64,000 bases of DNA from Pseudomonas sp. PDM18 (GCF_014852585.1 NZ_JACVBX010000012.1:186001-250000); one strand, 5' to 3'; numbered from the stretch's first letter, positions 1 through 8,620 are shown. Notes: a model not told the origin generated them from the sequence alone. Made by a program: numbers and translations.

Positions 1-1
1 A

Positions 2-157
2 CTCGCCCATGCCCAGGGCATCAGCCTCGCGCCAGGGCCGATCTTCTCGGCGACGCGGCGCTTCGGCCACTGCCTGCGATTGAACTATGGCCACCCGTGG
101 ACCACGGCGAGCGAACAGGCCATGGAAACACTCGGTCGGATCATTCACTCGTTGTAG
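2..157 (+). CDS. C-terminal end of a MocR/GntR-family PLP-binding regulator (partial)
   Basis: Only the last 51 codons are inside the window; the gene begins to the left. The frame reads ...GISLAPGPIFSATRRFG..., then LRLNYGHPW, and ends in a TAG stop. This pattern is typical of the C-terminal end of the aminotransferase-like domain of MocR-type GntR regulators, which fuse a DNA-binding helix-turn-helix to a PLP-binding fold. No DNA-binding domain is visible because of the truncation, so a plain class-I aminotransferase cannot be fully excluded. Target genes cannot be deduced. Confidence 0.7.
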   Translation, partial: LAHAQGISLAPGPIFSATRRFGHCLRLNYGHPWTTASEQAMETLGRIIHSL

Positions 158-267
158 GGCGCGCGCCGAGGGACTGATCCGTACATTCGGAAACCTTCTG
201 TACCTATGCGGCAAGTTGTCGCAGGAATAGTCTGTCAGGCAGGAAAACCCGGACGAGGGAAGCTGCC

Positions 268-387
268 ATGGATGCGGAAGGCTTGATGATCCTGCTCACA
301 GTGAGCGCCGCGCTCGGCGTGCACCTGTGGGTGCGCTGGTACCTGCGGCGCGGAATGCTGCCGCGCGGGGAGCCGTGGCTGGCGTGA
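268..387 (+). CDS. Small hypothetical membrane protein, 39 aa
   Basis: A short frame beginning MDAEGLMILLTVSAALGVHL and ending in PWLA. It has one hydrophobic stretch (about residues 6-21) followed by an Arg/Trp-rich segment, consistent with a single-pass inner-membrane microprotein with a positive cytoplasmic side. A weak purine-rich ribosome site (GAGGGA) lies about 7 bases before the ATG. It stops 10 bases before the next gene on the same strand, so co-transcription is possible. No family is recognised; coding status rests only on composition, ribosome site and placement. Confidence 0.4.
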   Translation: MDAEGLMILLTVSAALGVHLWVRWYLRRGMLPRGEPWLA

Positions 388-397
388 GAACACCGAC

Positions 398-829
398 ATG
401 CTGAAGATGAACGCCCTGGTGCCGGAGCTGATCGTCGCGGACCTGACGAGAAGCCTGCACTTCTACTGCGAGGTGCTCGGTTTCGCCATCGAGTACCAGC
501 GCCGCGAAGACGACTTCGCTTTTCTTTCCTTTGGCGACAGCCAGCTCATGCTGGAGCAGGACTGGCATTCCGACTCGCCATGGAGCGTGCGCCCACTGGA
601 CCCACCACTGGGACGAGGCATCAACTTCTCCATCCGCTGCCCCGATATTCAGGCGCTGGTGAGTTCACTGAACGAGGCGCGTATCTCGCTACGCAAACCC
701 GTTGAGGAGCGCTGGTACCGGCAGGACGAACAGTTGTACGGGGAGCGCAATTTCCTCGTCCAGGACCCGGACGGCTACCTGTTACGCTTCGCCCAGAGCC
801 TTGGATCGCGGCCGCTGCCAGCCGACTGA
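398..829 (+). CDS. VOC-family protein (glyoxalase/bleomycin-resistance fold)
   Basis: This 143-residue protein has the size and opening motif (LIVADLTRSLHFYCEVLGF, about residues 12-30) of single-domain vicinal-oxygen-chelate proteins. A second beta-alpha-beta half ends in VQDPDGYLLRFAQ (about residues 121-133), where the family carries a conserved Asp-Pro-Asp-Gly and a metal-ligand region. Members include glyoxalases, dioxygenases and antibiotic-binding proteins. The sequence most resembles the bleomycin-resistance-like branch, but substrate and metal use cannot be told. It converges on cobM with 5 bases between the stops and is not evidently part of the cobalamin pathway. Confidence 0.8.
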   Translation: MLKMNALVPELIVADLTRSLHFYCEVLGFAIEYQRREDDFAFLSFGDSQLMLEQDWHSDSPWSVRPLDPPLGRGINFSIRCPDIQALVSSLNEARISLRKPVEERWYRQDEQLYGERNFLVQDPDGYLLRFAQSLGSRPLPAD

Positions 830-834
830 TTTCG

Positions 835-1581
835 CTACGGCCGATACAGATGCGCATGCCCCGCGCTGTACAGCGACGAATCGGCAAACCCCTCCGCCCC
901 CAGCACCTTGCCCACCAGGATCAGCGCGGTGCGCCGGAAGCCCTTGGCGTGTGCCTTGGGCAGGATGTCGCCGAGGGTGCCGGTGACCTGGTCCTGGTCC
1001 GGCCAACTGGCGCGATGGATCACCGCGATGGGGCAGTCCGCGCCGTAGTGCGGCAGCAGTTCGGCGACGATGTTCGCCAACTGGCCGACGCCCAGGTGAA
1101 TAGCCAGGGTCGCTCGGTGCTGCGCCAGTTCCGCCAGCGACTCGCCTTCGGGCATGCGCGTCTTGCTGGCGTAGCGGGTGAGGATCAGTGTCTGGGAGAT
1201 GTCCGGCAAGGTCAGCTCGCAACCCAGAATCGCCGCGCAGGCGGAAGTCGCGGTGACGCCGGGGACAATCTCGTAGGCGATACCCAACTCACGCAGGTGA
1301 CGGATCTGCTCGCCGATGGCGCCGTACAGCGAGGGGTCGCCGGAGTGCACCCGCGCCACATCCTTGCCCTCGCCGTGAGCCTGGGTCAGCAGCGCTACGA
1401 TCTCCTCAAGATTCAGCTCGGCGGTATTCACCACGCGCTCGGCGCTGTGCCCTTCCAGCACGGCCGGCGGCACCAGGGAACCCGCGTAGAGGATCACCGG
1501 GCAGTTGCGGATCAGCCGCTGGCCCTTGACCGTGATGAGCTCGGGATCGCCGGGGCCGGCGCCGATGAAGTAGACCGTCAT
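835..1581 (-). CDS. cobM: Precorrin-4 C11-methyltransferase CobM
   Basis: CobM transfers a methyl group from S-adenosylmethionine to C-11 of precorrin-4, giving precorrin-5 in the aerobic B12 pathway. The 248-residue length fits the family. The N-terminus has the SAM-binding glycine-rich loop GAGPGDPELIT (residues 7-17), a second conserved patch HSGDPSLYGAIGEQ, and VPGVTATSACAAILG in the middle. The ATG at 1581 overlaps the cobE stop in an ATGA junction, so the two are translationally coupled. An upstream in-frame extension exists but overlaps cobE and is not believed. Confidence 0.95.
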   Translation of the reverse strand: MTVYFIGAGPGDPELITVKGQRLIRNCPVILYAGSLVPPAVLEGHSAERVVNTAELNLEEIVALLTQAHGEGKDVARVHSGDPSLYGAIGEQIRHLRELGIAYEIVPGVTATSACAAILGCELTLPDISQTLILTRYASKTRMPEGESLAELAQHRATLAIHLGVGQLANIVAELLPHYGADCPIAVIHRASWPDQDQVTGTLGDILPKAHAKGFRRTALILVGKVLGAEGFADSSLYSAGHAHLYRP

Positions 1582-1994
1582 GACGGCTCCTGTGCGGATT
1601 CGACGGGGATGAAAGCGAGTGCGCAGGTGGCCTGCTCGCTGCGGCGCTTGCCCATCAGCAGGCGTGCCGGCGCACCACCTTGCGCCTCGGCCTGCAGCAA
1701 TGCCGCCGCTTCGGCCACGCTCGCACTGCCGGTGGCCGCGCGCACGGTTTCGGAAGGGTCGCCCAGGCGCTTCTCGCAGGCCGCGAGCTGTTGCGGCGTG
1801 AACAGCGCCAGCGGCAGATCGAGGGCGGCGGCCAGGGCGGTCAACCCCTCTTCGTCTGCCTTCAGTGTGGCACTGGCCAGCGCGGTGAGGTTCGACTCGT
1901 CGAGCCCCGTTTCGGCCAATGTCTCTCGCAATAGCGCGCGCAGTTCGTCGAGCGGGCAACCCCGGCGGCAACCGAGGCCGGCAACCAGTGTCAT
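1578..1994 (-). CDS. cobE: CobE / CbiG C-terminal-domain protein
   Basis: A 138-residue protein starting MTLVAGLGCRRGCPLDELR, the hallmark opening of CobE and of the C-terminal domain of CbiG. CobE is found in aerobic-pathway cobalamin clusters; its exact role is not settled, though binding or handing on of corrin intermediates has been proposed. A good Shine-Dalgarno sequence (AAGGAGAG) precedes the ATG. Its stop overlaps the cobM start by four bases. The matching CbiG N-terminal part is not here but is fused to CobJ about 18 kb away. Confidence 0.88.
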   Translation of the reverse strand: MTLVAGLGCRRGCPLDELRALLRETLAETGLDESNLTALASATLKADEEGLTALAAALDLPLALFTPQQLAACEKRLGDPSETVRAATGSASVAEAAALLQAEAQGGAPARLLMGKRRSEQATCALAFIPVESAQEPS

Positions 1995-2011
1995 GGTCGC
2001 TCTCCTTGAAG

Positions 2012-2054
2012 ATCAAAATAAAAACCCCGCAGACGGCCGAACCGGCTGCGGGGT
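2012..2054 (-). terminator. Intrinsic terminator after cbtA
   Basis: A GC-rich hairpin with arms ACCCCGCAG and CTGCGGGGT (2024-2054) is followed on the minus strand by TTTTTATTTT. It lies between the cbtA stop and cobE, so it would separate cbtBA from cobE-cobM or lower their readthrough. Confidence 0.8.
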
Positions 2055-2071
2055 CGAGCATAGCGTGTGGA

Positions 2072-2782
2072 TCAGGCCGATGGCGCGAAGCGGCGGAACA
2101 GCCAGGCCGCGACCAGGCCGAGCGCCGCCCAGAACACCGCGTTGGTGACCAGCGAGGCGATGATGAACTCGTGGGCCAGGCTTTCCGGCGCGAGGCTGGA
2201 ATGGACTTCCGGCTGCGGCGCGCCGATTAAGTGCGGCACCACCAGCAACGCGAGGCCGACGATGCGCAGCGCCCAGTGGCGGCCGAACACCAGCAAAGCA
2301 AGACCAACGGCGGTGGCGGCAGCGGTGCCGATCCACCAGATCTGCCGCAGGCTCAGGTCGGCGGCGGCCGTGCCAGGGACCTCCGGCGGCAGGCCGAGGG
2401 ACGGCGCCAGGGTGAACACGGCGAAACCGGCCAGCCCCCAGAACAGGCCCTCGGAGACCCTGCCCGGTTCGCGCAGGGTGAACAGGCCGGCCAGCATCAG
2501 GGCGAAGCCCACCGCGACCACCAGGTTGCCGCCGGTGGTGGAAATAATGCGCTGCCAGCCGTCTTCTGGCTCCCAGGCTTCCGCATCATGGTGATGACCC
2601 GCAGCAGCGCCGTCGGCGTGCTCGTGGGCGTGCTCCTCGACCAGCACGGCGGCCGGTTCGGATTTCTCATAGGTTTCCGCCTTGAGGATCAGCGGGGATA
2701 CCCACAGCAGCTGGACCAGGGTCAGCACCAGCGCCGCGATCAGACCGGCGAAACCGGCGGTCTGGGCGATACGTTTGATCAT
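2072..2782 (-). CDS. cbtA: CbtA-family cobalt transporter subunit
   Basis: CbtA is a predicted inner-membrane cobalt importer subunit that is regularly found under B12 riboswitches. This 236-residue protein starts with a membrane segment (about residues 9-31), then a histidine-rich external loop (H51, H53, H55, H63-H65) suited to Co2+ binding, then further hydrophobic segments spread to the C-terminus. It follows cbtB with a 93-base gap and is followed by an intrinsic terminator. The riboswitch upstream of cbtB would switch both genes off when cobalamin is plentiful. The function follows family assignment; the metal is inferred from context. Confidence 0.88.
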   Translation of the reverse strand: MIKRIAQTAGFAGLIAALVLTLVQLLWVSPLILKAETYEKSEPAAVLVEEHAHEHADGAAAGHHHDAEAWEPEDGWQRIISTTGGNLVVAVGFALMLAGLFTLREPGRVSEGLFWGLAGFAVFTLAPSLGLPPEVPGTAAADLSLRQIWWIGTAAATAVGLALLVFGRHWALRIVGLALLVVPHLIGAPQPEVHSSLAPESLAHEFIIASLVTNAVFWAALGLVAAWLFRRFAPSA

Positions 2783-2875
2783 TGCAGTTCTCCGGACAAG
2801 ACGAGGCTACGAACGCGGCGAACCAGCGATCGCGAGTACCTCGAATCCGCTGCGCTTACGCGCAGGCGGCGCACA

Positions 2876-3061
2876 TCAATGGCAGGGGAAACCGGCGCTA
2901 TGGCGGGTGTCATGGGCGGCGTTGTGCACCGCGTCGATGTGCGAGAAACCGGCGAAGTACACCAGCAGCGCACCGAGCAGGCTGGCGCCGACGGCCAGGC
3001 TGATGCGCTTGGAAAGGGGGATGGAAGTGCTCGACGCGTGCGTCAGGATGCTGCTGGACAT
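2876..3061 (-). CDS. cbtB: CbtB-family cobalt transporter small subunit
   Basis: This 61-residue protein has one membrane segment (about residues 19-38) followed by a short histidine-containing tail (H41, H46, H50, H54 and terminal H61), the standard CbtB layout. CbtB and CbtA together form a predicted cobalt transporter. It is the first gene after the minus-strand cobalamin riboswitch, whose B12 box ends roughly 120 bases upstream of the ATG, so it should be expressed when cobalamin is scarce. Confidence 0.88.
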   Translation of the reverse strand: MSSSILTHASSTSIPLSKRISLAVGASLLGALLVYFAGFSHIDAVHNAAHDTRHSAGFPCH

Positions 3062-3179
3062 GAACGTTCCCTCTGAAGATCAAAGAAAGAGAACGCAGAG
3101 GTTGAACGCATTCGAACGCGCCCGAACGGTCGCGCCACGGCCTGCGCCCGCCCACCGCGGGTTGCCAAAAACGAAGAAT

Positions 3180-3372
3180 TCCAGGCCGGTCTCCGGGCTT
3201 GCGACGCCAGCGAAAACTCTTCGCTGGATGGGTCAGCCTTCCCATGCCTTGGCACAGTGGCTACTGACGACCCTCGATGCGCTTACCGTTGCGGGGGCAG
3301 CGCCGGACTGGTCCTTGCGGACGCACCGGCTTCCCGTTTCACCTCGCGCGTAGCGCGAGACACCTGAAACCG
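3180..3372 (-). promoter_or_regulatory. Cobalamin riboswitch upstream of cbtBA
   Basis: Read on the minus strand, the region holds the landmarks of the adenosylcobalamin aptamer in order: GAAACGGGAAGCCGGTG, the invariant core GCTGCCCCCGCAACGGTAAG (about 3285-3304), and a B12 box close to consensus, AGCCCGGAGACCGGCC (about 3183-3198). It precedes cbtB in the correct orientation. A possible -35 (TTGACG, 3400-3405) lies upstream with only a weak -10. Confidence 0.93.
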
Positions 3373-3419
3373 CGCTAGCTGATCACGGCCGCCGGCAGGC
3401 GTCAACCGATCCCCGGCGA

Positions 3420-3448
3420 TTGACCGCCCCGGCCGCGCTGCGTAGCCT
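3420..3448 (+). promoter_or_regulatory. Candidate sigma-70 promoter for cobW-cobN
   Basis: TTGACC (3420-3425), a 17-base spacer and TAGCCT (3443-3448) sit immediately upstream of the plus-strand riboswitch. The -35 is strong and the -10 moderate. Position and orientation fit a promoter for the riboswitch-cobW transcript. Confidence 0.5.
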
Positions 3449-3624
3449 TCCTCCCTTCGAGGTTCTCCGGCGCTGGCCGGAGCTAAGAGGGAACGTGGAA
3501 ATCTTCGGATGCGCCACGGCTGCCCCCGCAACTGTGAACAGCCTGTTCTTTCACACGCCACTGCCGACCAAGGCGGGAAGGCGAAAGAACACGAAAGGGC
3601 TGTGAGCCAGGAGACCTGCCTCGA
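3449..3624 (+). promoter_or_regulatory. Cobalamin riboswitch upstream of cobW
   Basis: The plus strand carries the conserved aptamer elements AGAGGGAACGTGGAAATC, the core GGCTGCCCCCGCAACTGTGA (about 3517-3536), and a perfect B12 box AGCCAGGAGACCTGCC (3605-3620). The first cobW codon lies 110 bases further on. This aptamer is back to back with the minus-strand one, the two being about 75 bases apart. Confidence 0.95.
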
Positions 3625-3732
3625 GCAGCATCAAGACAACCGGGCGGGGTGATCCGGTGGCGACCTTCGTTGCGCGGCGAACCCGCGCGCGCGCCCTTCA
3701 TCCGCCCTCCCAATTTCGCTTGCGAGGCGCGC

Positions 3733-4785
3733 ATGAAAACCCTGGCCAAACTCCCCGTCACCATCGTCACCGGCTTCCTCGGTGCCGGTAAGACCACCCT
3801 GCTCCGCCACATGCTCGATAACGCCGAAGGCCGCCGTATCGCGGTGATCGTCAACGAATTCGGCGAGCTGGGCATCGACGGCGAAATCCTCAAGCAGTGC
3901 TCCATTGGTTGCAGCGAAGAAGAAGCGGTCGGCCGCGTCTTCGAGCTGGCCAACGGCTGCCTGTGCTGCACCGTGCAGGAAGAATTCTTCCCAGTAATGC
4001 GCGAACTGGTAGCGCGCCGTGGCGACCTCGACCAGATCCTCATCGAGACCTCCGGCCTGGCCCTGCCCAAGCCGCTGGTACAGGCCTTCCAGTGGCCGGA
4101 AATCCGCAACGCCTGCACCGTGGACGCGGTGATCACCGTGGTTGACAGCCCGGCCGTGGCCGCCGGCACCTTCGCCGCCCACCCCGAGCAGGTGGACGAG
4201 CTGCGCAAGCAGGACCCGAACCTGGACCACGAATCGCCGCTGCACGAACTGTTCGAAGACCAGTTGGCCAGCGCCGACCTGGTGGTGCTGAACAAGGCCG
4301 ACCTGCTGGACGCCGAAGCGCTGGCCCGCGTGCGTGCCGAGGTCGCCGAAGAGCTGCCGCCGGCGGTGAAGATCGTCGAAGCCAACTCCGGCCAGCTGCC
4401 GCTCTCGGTGCTGCTGGGGCTGAACGCCGAAGCCGAGCTGCACATCGACAGCCGCCCGACCCATCACGACCACGAAGGTCATGAAGACCACGACCACGAC
4501 GAGTTCGACTCCTTCCATGTCGACCTGCCGGAAGTGGAAGAACGCGCCCTGCTGGACGCACTGAGCGCGCTGGTCGAGCGCCACGCCGTGCTGCGCATCA
4601 AGGGCTTCGTCGCCATCCCCGGCAAGCCCATGCGCCTGCTGGTACAGGGCGTCGGCAAGCGCTTCGACAAGCACTTCGACCGCGCCTGGCGCAGCGACGA
4701 AACCCGCGGCACCCGCCTGGTGGTGATCGGCCAGGAACTGGACCAGGCCACCATCGCCAACGAGCTGCGTACCGCCCTGGCGTGA
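3733..4785 (+). CDS. cobW: CobW-family GTPase (cobalt metallochaperone)
   Basis: CobW is a G3E GTPase thought to deliver cobalt to the CobN chelatase. The 350-residue sequence has Walker A GFLGAGKTT (residues 14-22), the metal-site CxCC motif (C76, C78, C79), a guanine-specificity NKAD, and a histidine/aspartate-rich metal-binding stretch (H244 to H255) before the CobW C-terminal domain. The ATG at 3733 was chosen because the domain starts right after it; an upstream in-frame start lies in the riboswitch expression region and would add a poorly conserved tail. It is followed by a REPIN and then cobN, and should be repressed by cobalamin through the riboswitch. Confidence 0.95.
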   Translation: MKTLAKLPVTIVTGFLGAGKTTLLRHMLDNAEGRRIAVIVNEFGELGIDGEILKQCSIGCSEEEAVGRVFELANGCLCCTVQEEFFPVMRELVARRGDLDQILIETSGLALPKPLVQAFQWPEIRNACTVDAVITVVDSPAVAAGTFAAHPEQVDELRKQDPNLDHESPLHELFEDQLASADLVVLNKADLLDAEALARVRAEVAEELPPAVKIVEANSGQLPLSVLLGLNAEAELHIDSRPTHHDHEGHEDHDHDEFDSFHVDLPEVEERALLDALSALVERHAVLRIKGFVAIPGKPMRLLVQGVGKRFDKHFDRAWRSDETRGTRLVVIGQELDQATIANELRTALA

Positions 4786-4796
4786 CACTGCTTTTC

Positions 4797-4863
4797 GTAG
4801 GAGCGAGCTTGCTCGCGAACGGCCTCGCAGCGGGGTTTGGTTCGCGAGCAAGCTCGCTCCTAC
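4797..4863. repeat. REPIN (inverted pair of Pseudomonas REP sequences)
   Basis: Two perfect 24-base inverted arms, starting GTAGGAGCGAGCTTGCTCGC (4797-4820) and its complement (4840-4863), flank a 19-base loop. The same element recurs at 8839-8908, and one arm in variant form at 25393-25416. It fills the space between cobW and cobN. Confidence 0.9.
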
Positions 4864-4888
4864 ATGAAGCCCTACACCGAGCAAGCCC

Positions 4889-7800
4889 ATGCACCTGCTG
4901 CGCACCCAACCCGGCGGCTTCGTCCCCGACGACGGCATCGCCCACCTGGCCCAGACGCCCGCCGAGCTGGTGATTCTCTGCAGCGGCGACTCGCACCTGG
5001 CACTGCTCGCCGAGGCCGCCCGCGAGCTGCCGGAGGACTACCCGAGCCTGCGGCTGGCCAACCCGATGCAGCTGCAGAACCACGCCTCGGTGGACCTTTA
5101 CGTCGACGAAGTGCTGCAGCACGCCAAGGTCATCCTGATCTCGGTACACGGCGGCATCGGCTACTGGCGCTACGGCATGGAGCAGTTGGTGGCGTTGGCC
5201 GAGCGCGGCGTCACGCTGATCGCGGTACCCGGCGACGACAAGCCCGACCCCGAACTCAGCGCGCTGTGCAGCGTCCCGCCGCAGGATGCAGAGCGCCTCT
5301 GGCAGTACCTGCGCCAGGGCGGGATGGACAACGCCCGGCACCTCTTCGCCAGCCTCGCCACGCGCCATCTGCAACGCGACTATCCGTGGAGCGAGCCGCA
5401 AACGCTGCCCCGCGTCGCGCTCTACCATCCACAGACCGGCCGCTGCGACCTCGCCCGCTGGCAGGCCGACTGGAATCCCGAGTGCCCGGTCGCCGCGCTG
5501 CTGTTCTACCGCACGCATCTGCAAGCAGCGAACACCGGCTTCATCGACACCTTCTGCGATCGCCTGCTGGCCCAGGGCATCAACCCGCTGCCCATTGCCG
5601 TGGCCAGCCTCAAGGAAGCCGCCTGCCTGGAAGCAGTGGAAAACCTGCTCGATAGCGCCGACGCCGAACTGATCATCAACACCACCGGTTTCGCCCAGTC
5701 GAACCCGGAGGCGCCACAGGACCGGCCGTTCCGCCGCGACGTGCCGGTGCTGCAAGCGATCTGCTCGCTGGACAACCTCGACCTCTGGCGCGCCAACCCG
5801 CAAGGCCTCGGCCCGCGCGACCTGGCCATGCACATCGCACTGCCGGAACTGGATGGCCGCCTCATCACCCGGCCGATCAGCTTCAAGGGCCTGGCCTGGC
5901 GCAGCGAGCGCAGCCAGAGCGATGTGGTCTGCTACCTGCCGCACCGGCCGGGCATGGACTTCGTCGCCGAACTGGCGCGGCGCTGGATGCTGGTGGCGCG
6001 CAAGGCCAACGCCGACAAGCGCGTGGCGCTGATCCTCGCCAACTATCCAACCCGCGATGGGCGCATCGGCAATGGCGTCGGCCTCGACACGCCGGCCGCC
6101 GCCTTGAACATCCTGCGTGCGCTGGAGGCCCAGGGTTATCCGGTCGCCGGCCTGCCCGCTTCCGGCACGGCGCTGATCCAGCAACTGCTCGGTGGTGTCA
6201 GCAACGACCTCGACAGCCTCGACCTGCGCCCCTGCGCGCAGAGCCTGGCGCTGGACGACTACCTCGCCTGCTTCGCGCGCCTGCCCGAAGCCAACCAGCA
6301 AGCCGTGCGCGAGCGCTGGGGCGAGCCGCAACAGGATCCGATGTTCCGCAGCGGCCGGATGATGGTCGCGGGCCTGCGCTTCGGCCTGGGCTTTGTCGGC
6401 ATCCAGCCAGCGCGCGGCTACCAGCTCGACGCAGCCGCGATCTACCACGATCCGTCACTGGTGCCGCCTCATGGCTACCTCGCCTTCTACTTCTGGCTGC
6501 GCGAAGTGTTCGGCGCCGATGCGGTAATCCACGTCGGCAAGCACGGCAACCTCGAATGGCTGCCCGGCAAGGGCGTCGGGCTCTCGGAGGAATGCTGGCC
6601 CGACGCGATCCTCGGCCCGCTACCCAACCTCTACCCGTTCATCGTCAACGACCCCGGCGAAGGCGCACAGGCCAAGCGCCGCGCCCAGGCGGTGATCATC
6701 GACCACCTGATGCCGCCGCTGACCCGCGCGGAAAACTACGGCCCGCTGCGCGACCTCGAACGCCTGGCCGACGAGTACTACGACGCCTCGCTGCTCGACC
6801 CGCGCCGCGCCAGCGAACTGCGTGGCGACATCCTCACGCTGGTGCGTGAGACCGCGCTGGACCGCGAGCTGGGCCTGCAGTTGAGTGACGATCCGGAAAG
6901 CTGGCTGCCGCAGCTGGACGCCTACCTGTGCGACCTCAAGGAATCGCAGATTCGCGACGGCCTGCATGTGTTCGGCGAGTCTCCCGTGGGCGAGTTGCGC
7001 CGCGACACGTTGCTGTCGCTGGTGCGCATCCCGCGTGGCGATGGGCGTGGCGGCAACGCCAGCCTGCTGCGCGCCCTGGGCGAGGACCTGAAGCTGGGCC
7101 GCGACCCGCTGGACGAAGCTTTCGCCGAGGCCTGGGAAGGCCCGCGCCCGGACGCGCTGCTTGCGGTGAGCGACGAACCCTGGCGCAGCAACGGCGATAC
7201 CCGCGAGCGCCTGGAGCTGTTCGCCCTGCGCCTGATCGACGGCTCGGTCAGCGCACCCGGCAGCGCCAGCGCGGCGGTGCTCGCGCAACTTCACCAGCAG
7301 ATCGCCCCGACCCTGGATGCCTGTGGCGCCAGCGAAATCGGCCACCTGCTCGCCGGCCTCGGCGGCCGCTTCGTCCCACCCGGCCCCAGCGGCGCGCCCA
7401 GTCGCGGACGGGTCGACGTACTGCCCACCGGGCGCAACTTCTTCACCGTGGACGTGCGCAACCTGCCCACGCCCACCGCCTTCCGCCTCGGCTTCCAGTC
7501 GGCCAGTCGGCTGCTCGAACGCCACCTGCAGGACCACGGCGACCACCTGCGCCAGCTCGGCCTGTCGGTGTGGGGCACGGCGACCATGCGCACCGGCGGC
7601 GACGACATCGCCCAAGCGCTGGCACTGCTCGGCGTGCGCCCGGTGTGGCAGGCCGGCAGCCAGCGAGTGGAAGACTTCGAGATCCTGCCGATCAGCCTGC
7701 TCGACCGCCCACGGGTCGACGTGACGCTGCGGGTCTCGGGCTTCTTTCGCGACGCCTTCGCCAACCTGATCCGCCTGTTCGACGCCGCCGTGCAGGCCGT

Positions 7801-8620
7801 CGCCGCGCTGGACGAGCCGGAGGACCTGAACCCGCTGGCCGCTCGTGTGCGGGCCGAACAAGCACGCCTGCAATCCGAGGGATTGGAGTGTGATGACGCC
7901 CGTCGCCAGGCCGGCTGGCGCATCTTCGGCGCGCAGCCCGGCGCTTACGGCGCCGGCGTGCAAGGCGTGATCGAATCACGCCAGTGGGACAGCCGCGCCG
8001 ACCTCGCCGAGGCCTACCTGAACTGGGGCGGCTACGCCTACGGCGCCAGCGACGACGGCACGCCAGCGCGCGAGCGTTTCGCCCAGCGCCTGTCCGGCCT
8101 GCAGGCGGTGCTGCACAACCAGGACAACCGCGAGCACGACATCCTCGATTCCAACGACTACTACCAGTTCCAGGGTGGTATGCTCGCCGCCGCCGAGGTC
8201 ATCCAGGGGCAGTCGCTGGCCAGCTACCACGGCGACCACAGCCAGCCGGACAACCCGCGCATCCGCACCCTGAAGGAAGAACTCGGCCGTGTAGTGCGCG
8301 CCCGCGCGGTGAACCCGAAATGGATCGCCGGCATGAAGCGCCACGGCTACAAGGGCGCCTTCGAACTGGCGGCGACAGTGGACTACCTGTTCGCCTTCGA
8401 CGCCACCAGCGAACTGGTGGACGACCACCAGTACCGCCTGCTGGCCGACGCCTACCTGCTGGACGACGGCACCCGCGAATTCATCCGCCAGCACAACCCC
8501 GAGGCCCTGCGCGACATCGCCGAACGCCTGGTGGAAGCGCAGCAGCGCGGGTTGTGGGAAGAGCCGGGGGAGTATCGCGAGACGCTGGAGAATCTGCTGG
8601 TGGACAGCGAAGAGCAATGA
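4889..8620 (+). CDS. cobN: Cobaltochelatase subunit CobN
   Basis: CobN is the large subunit of the ATP-dependent cobaltochelatase that inserts Co2+ into hydrogenobyrinic acid a,c-diamide. The 1243-residue length and collinear motifs fit the CobN/BchH family: HGGIGYWRYGMEQL in the N-terminal region, HVGKHGNLEWLPGKGVGLS around residues 548-566, and DSNDYYQFQGGM near residue 1088. The ATG at 4889 follows a purine-poor leader; an alternative start was not evident. It lies downstream of cobW under the same riboswitch. No cobS or cobT is present in the window; the ChlI/VWA pair at 10600-12278 probably supplies the AAA+ partners. Confidence 0.96.
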   Translation: MHLLRTQPGGFVPDDGIAHLAQTPAELVILCSGDSHLALLAEAARELPEDYPSLRLANPMQLQNHASVDLYVDEVLQHAKVILISVHGGIGYWRYGMEQLVALAERGVTLIAVPGDDKPDPELSALCSVPPQDAERLWQYLRQGGMDNARHLFASLATRHLQRDYPWSEPQTLPRVALYHPQTGRCDLARWQADWNPECPVAALLFYRTHLQAANTGFIDTFCDRLLAQGINPLPIAVASLKEAACLEAVENLLDSADAELIINTTGFAQSNPEAPQDRPFRRDVPVLQAICSLDNLDLWRANPQGLGPRDLAMHIALPELDGRLITRPISFKGLAWRSERSQSDVVCYLPHRPGMDFVAELARRWMLVARKANADKRVALILANYPTRDGRIGNGVGLDTPAAALNILRALEAQGYPVAGLPASGTALIQQLLGGVSNDLDSLDLRPCAQSLALDDYLACFARLPEANQQAVRERWGEPQQDPMFRSGRMMVAGLRFGLGFVGIQPARGYQLDAAAIYHDPSLVPPHGYLAFYFWLREVFGADAVIHVGKHGNLEWLPGKGVGLSEECWPDAILGPLPNLYPFIVNDPGEGAQAKRRAQAVIIDHLMPPLTRAENYGPLRDLERLADEYYDASLLDPRRASELRGDILTLVRETALDRELGLQLSDDPESWLPQLDAYLCDLKESQIRDGLHVFGESPVGELRRDTLLSLVRIPRGDGRGGNASLLRALGEDLKLGRDPLDEAFAEAWEGPRPDALLAVSDEPWRSNGDTRERLELFALRLIDGSVSAPGSASAAVLAQLHQQIAPTLDACGASEIGHLLAGLGGRFVPPGPSGAPSRGRVDVLPTGRNFFTVDVRNLPTPTAFRLGFQSASRLLERHLQDHGDHLRQLGLSVWGTATMRTGGDDIAQALALLGVRPVWQAGSQRVEDFEILPISLLDRPRVDVTLRVSGFFRDAFANLIRLFDAAVQAVAALDEPEDLNPLAARVRAEQARLQSEGLECDDARRQAGWRIFGAQPGAYGAGVQGVIESRQWDSRADLAEAYLNWGGYAYGASDDGTPARERFAQRLSGLQAVLHNQDNREHDILDSNDYYQFQGGMLAAAEVIQGQSLASYHGDHSQPDNPRIRTLKEELGRVVRARAVNPKWIAGMKRHGYKGAFELAATVDYLFAFDATSELVDDHQYRLLADAYLLDDGTREFIRQHNPEALRDIAERLVEAQQRGLWEEPGEYRETLENLLVDSEEQ

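Noticed and set aside
835-2061. One long minus-strand frame of 408 codons covering cobM and part of cobE
   Set aside because: The CobM family starts at the ATG at 1581; the upstream portion overlaps cobE in another frame and has no similarity to CobM.
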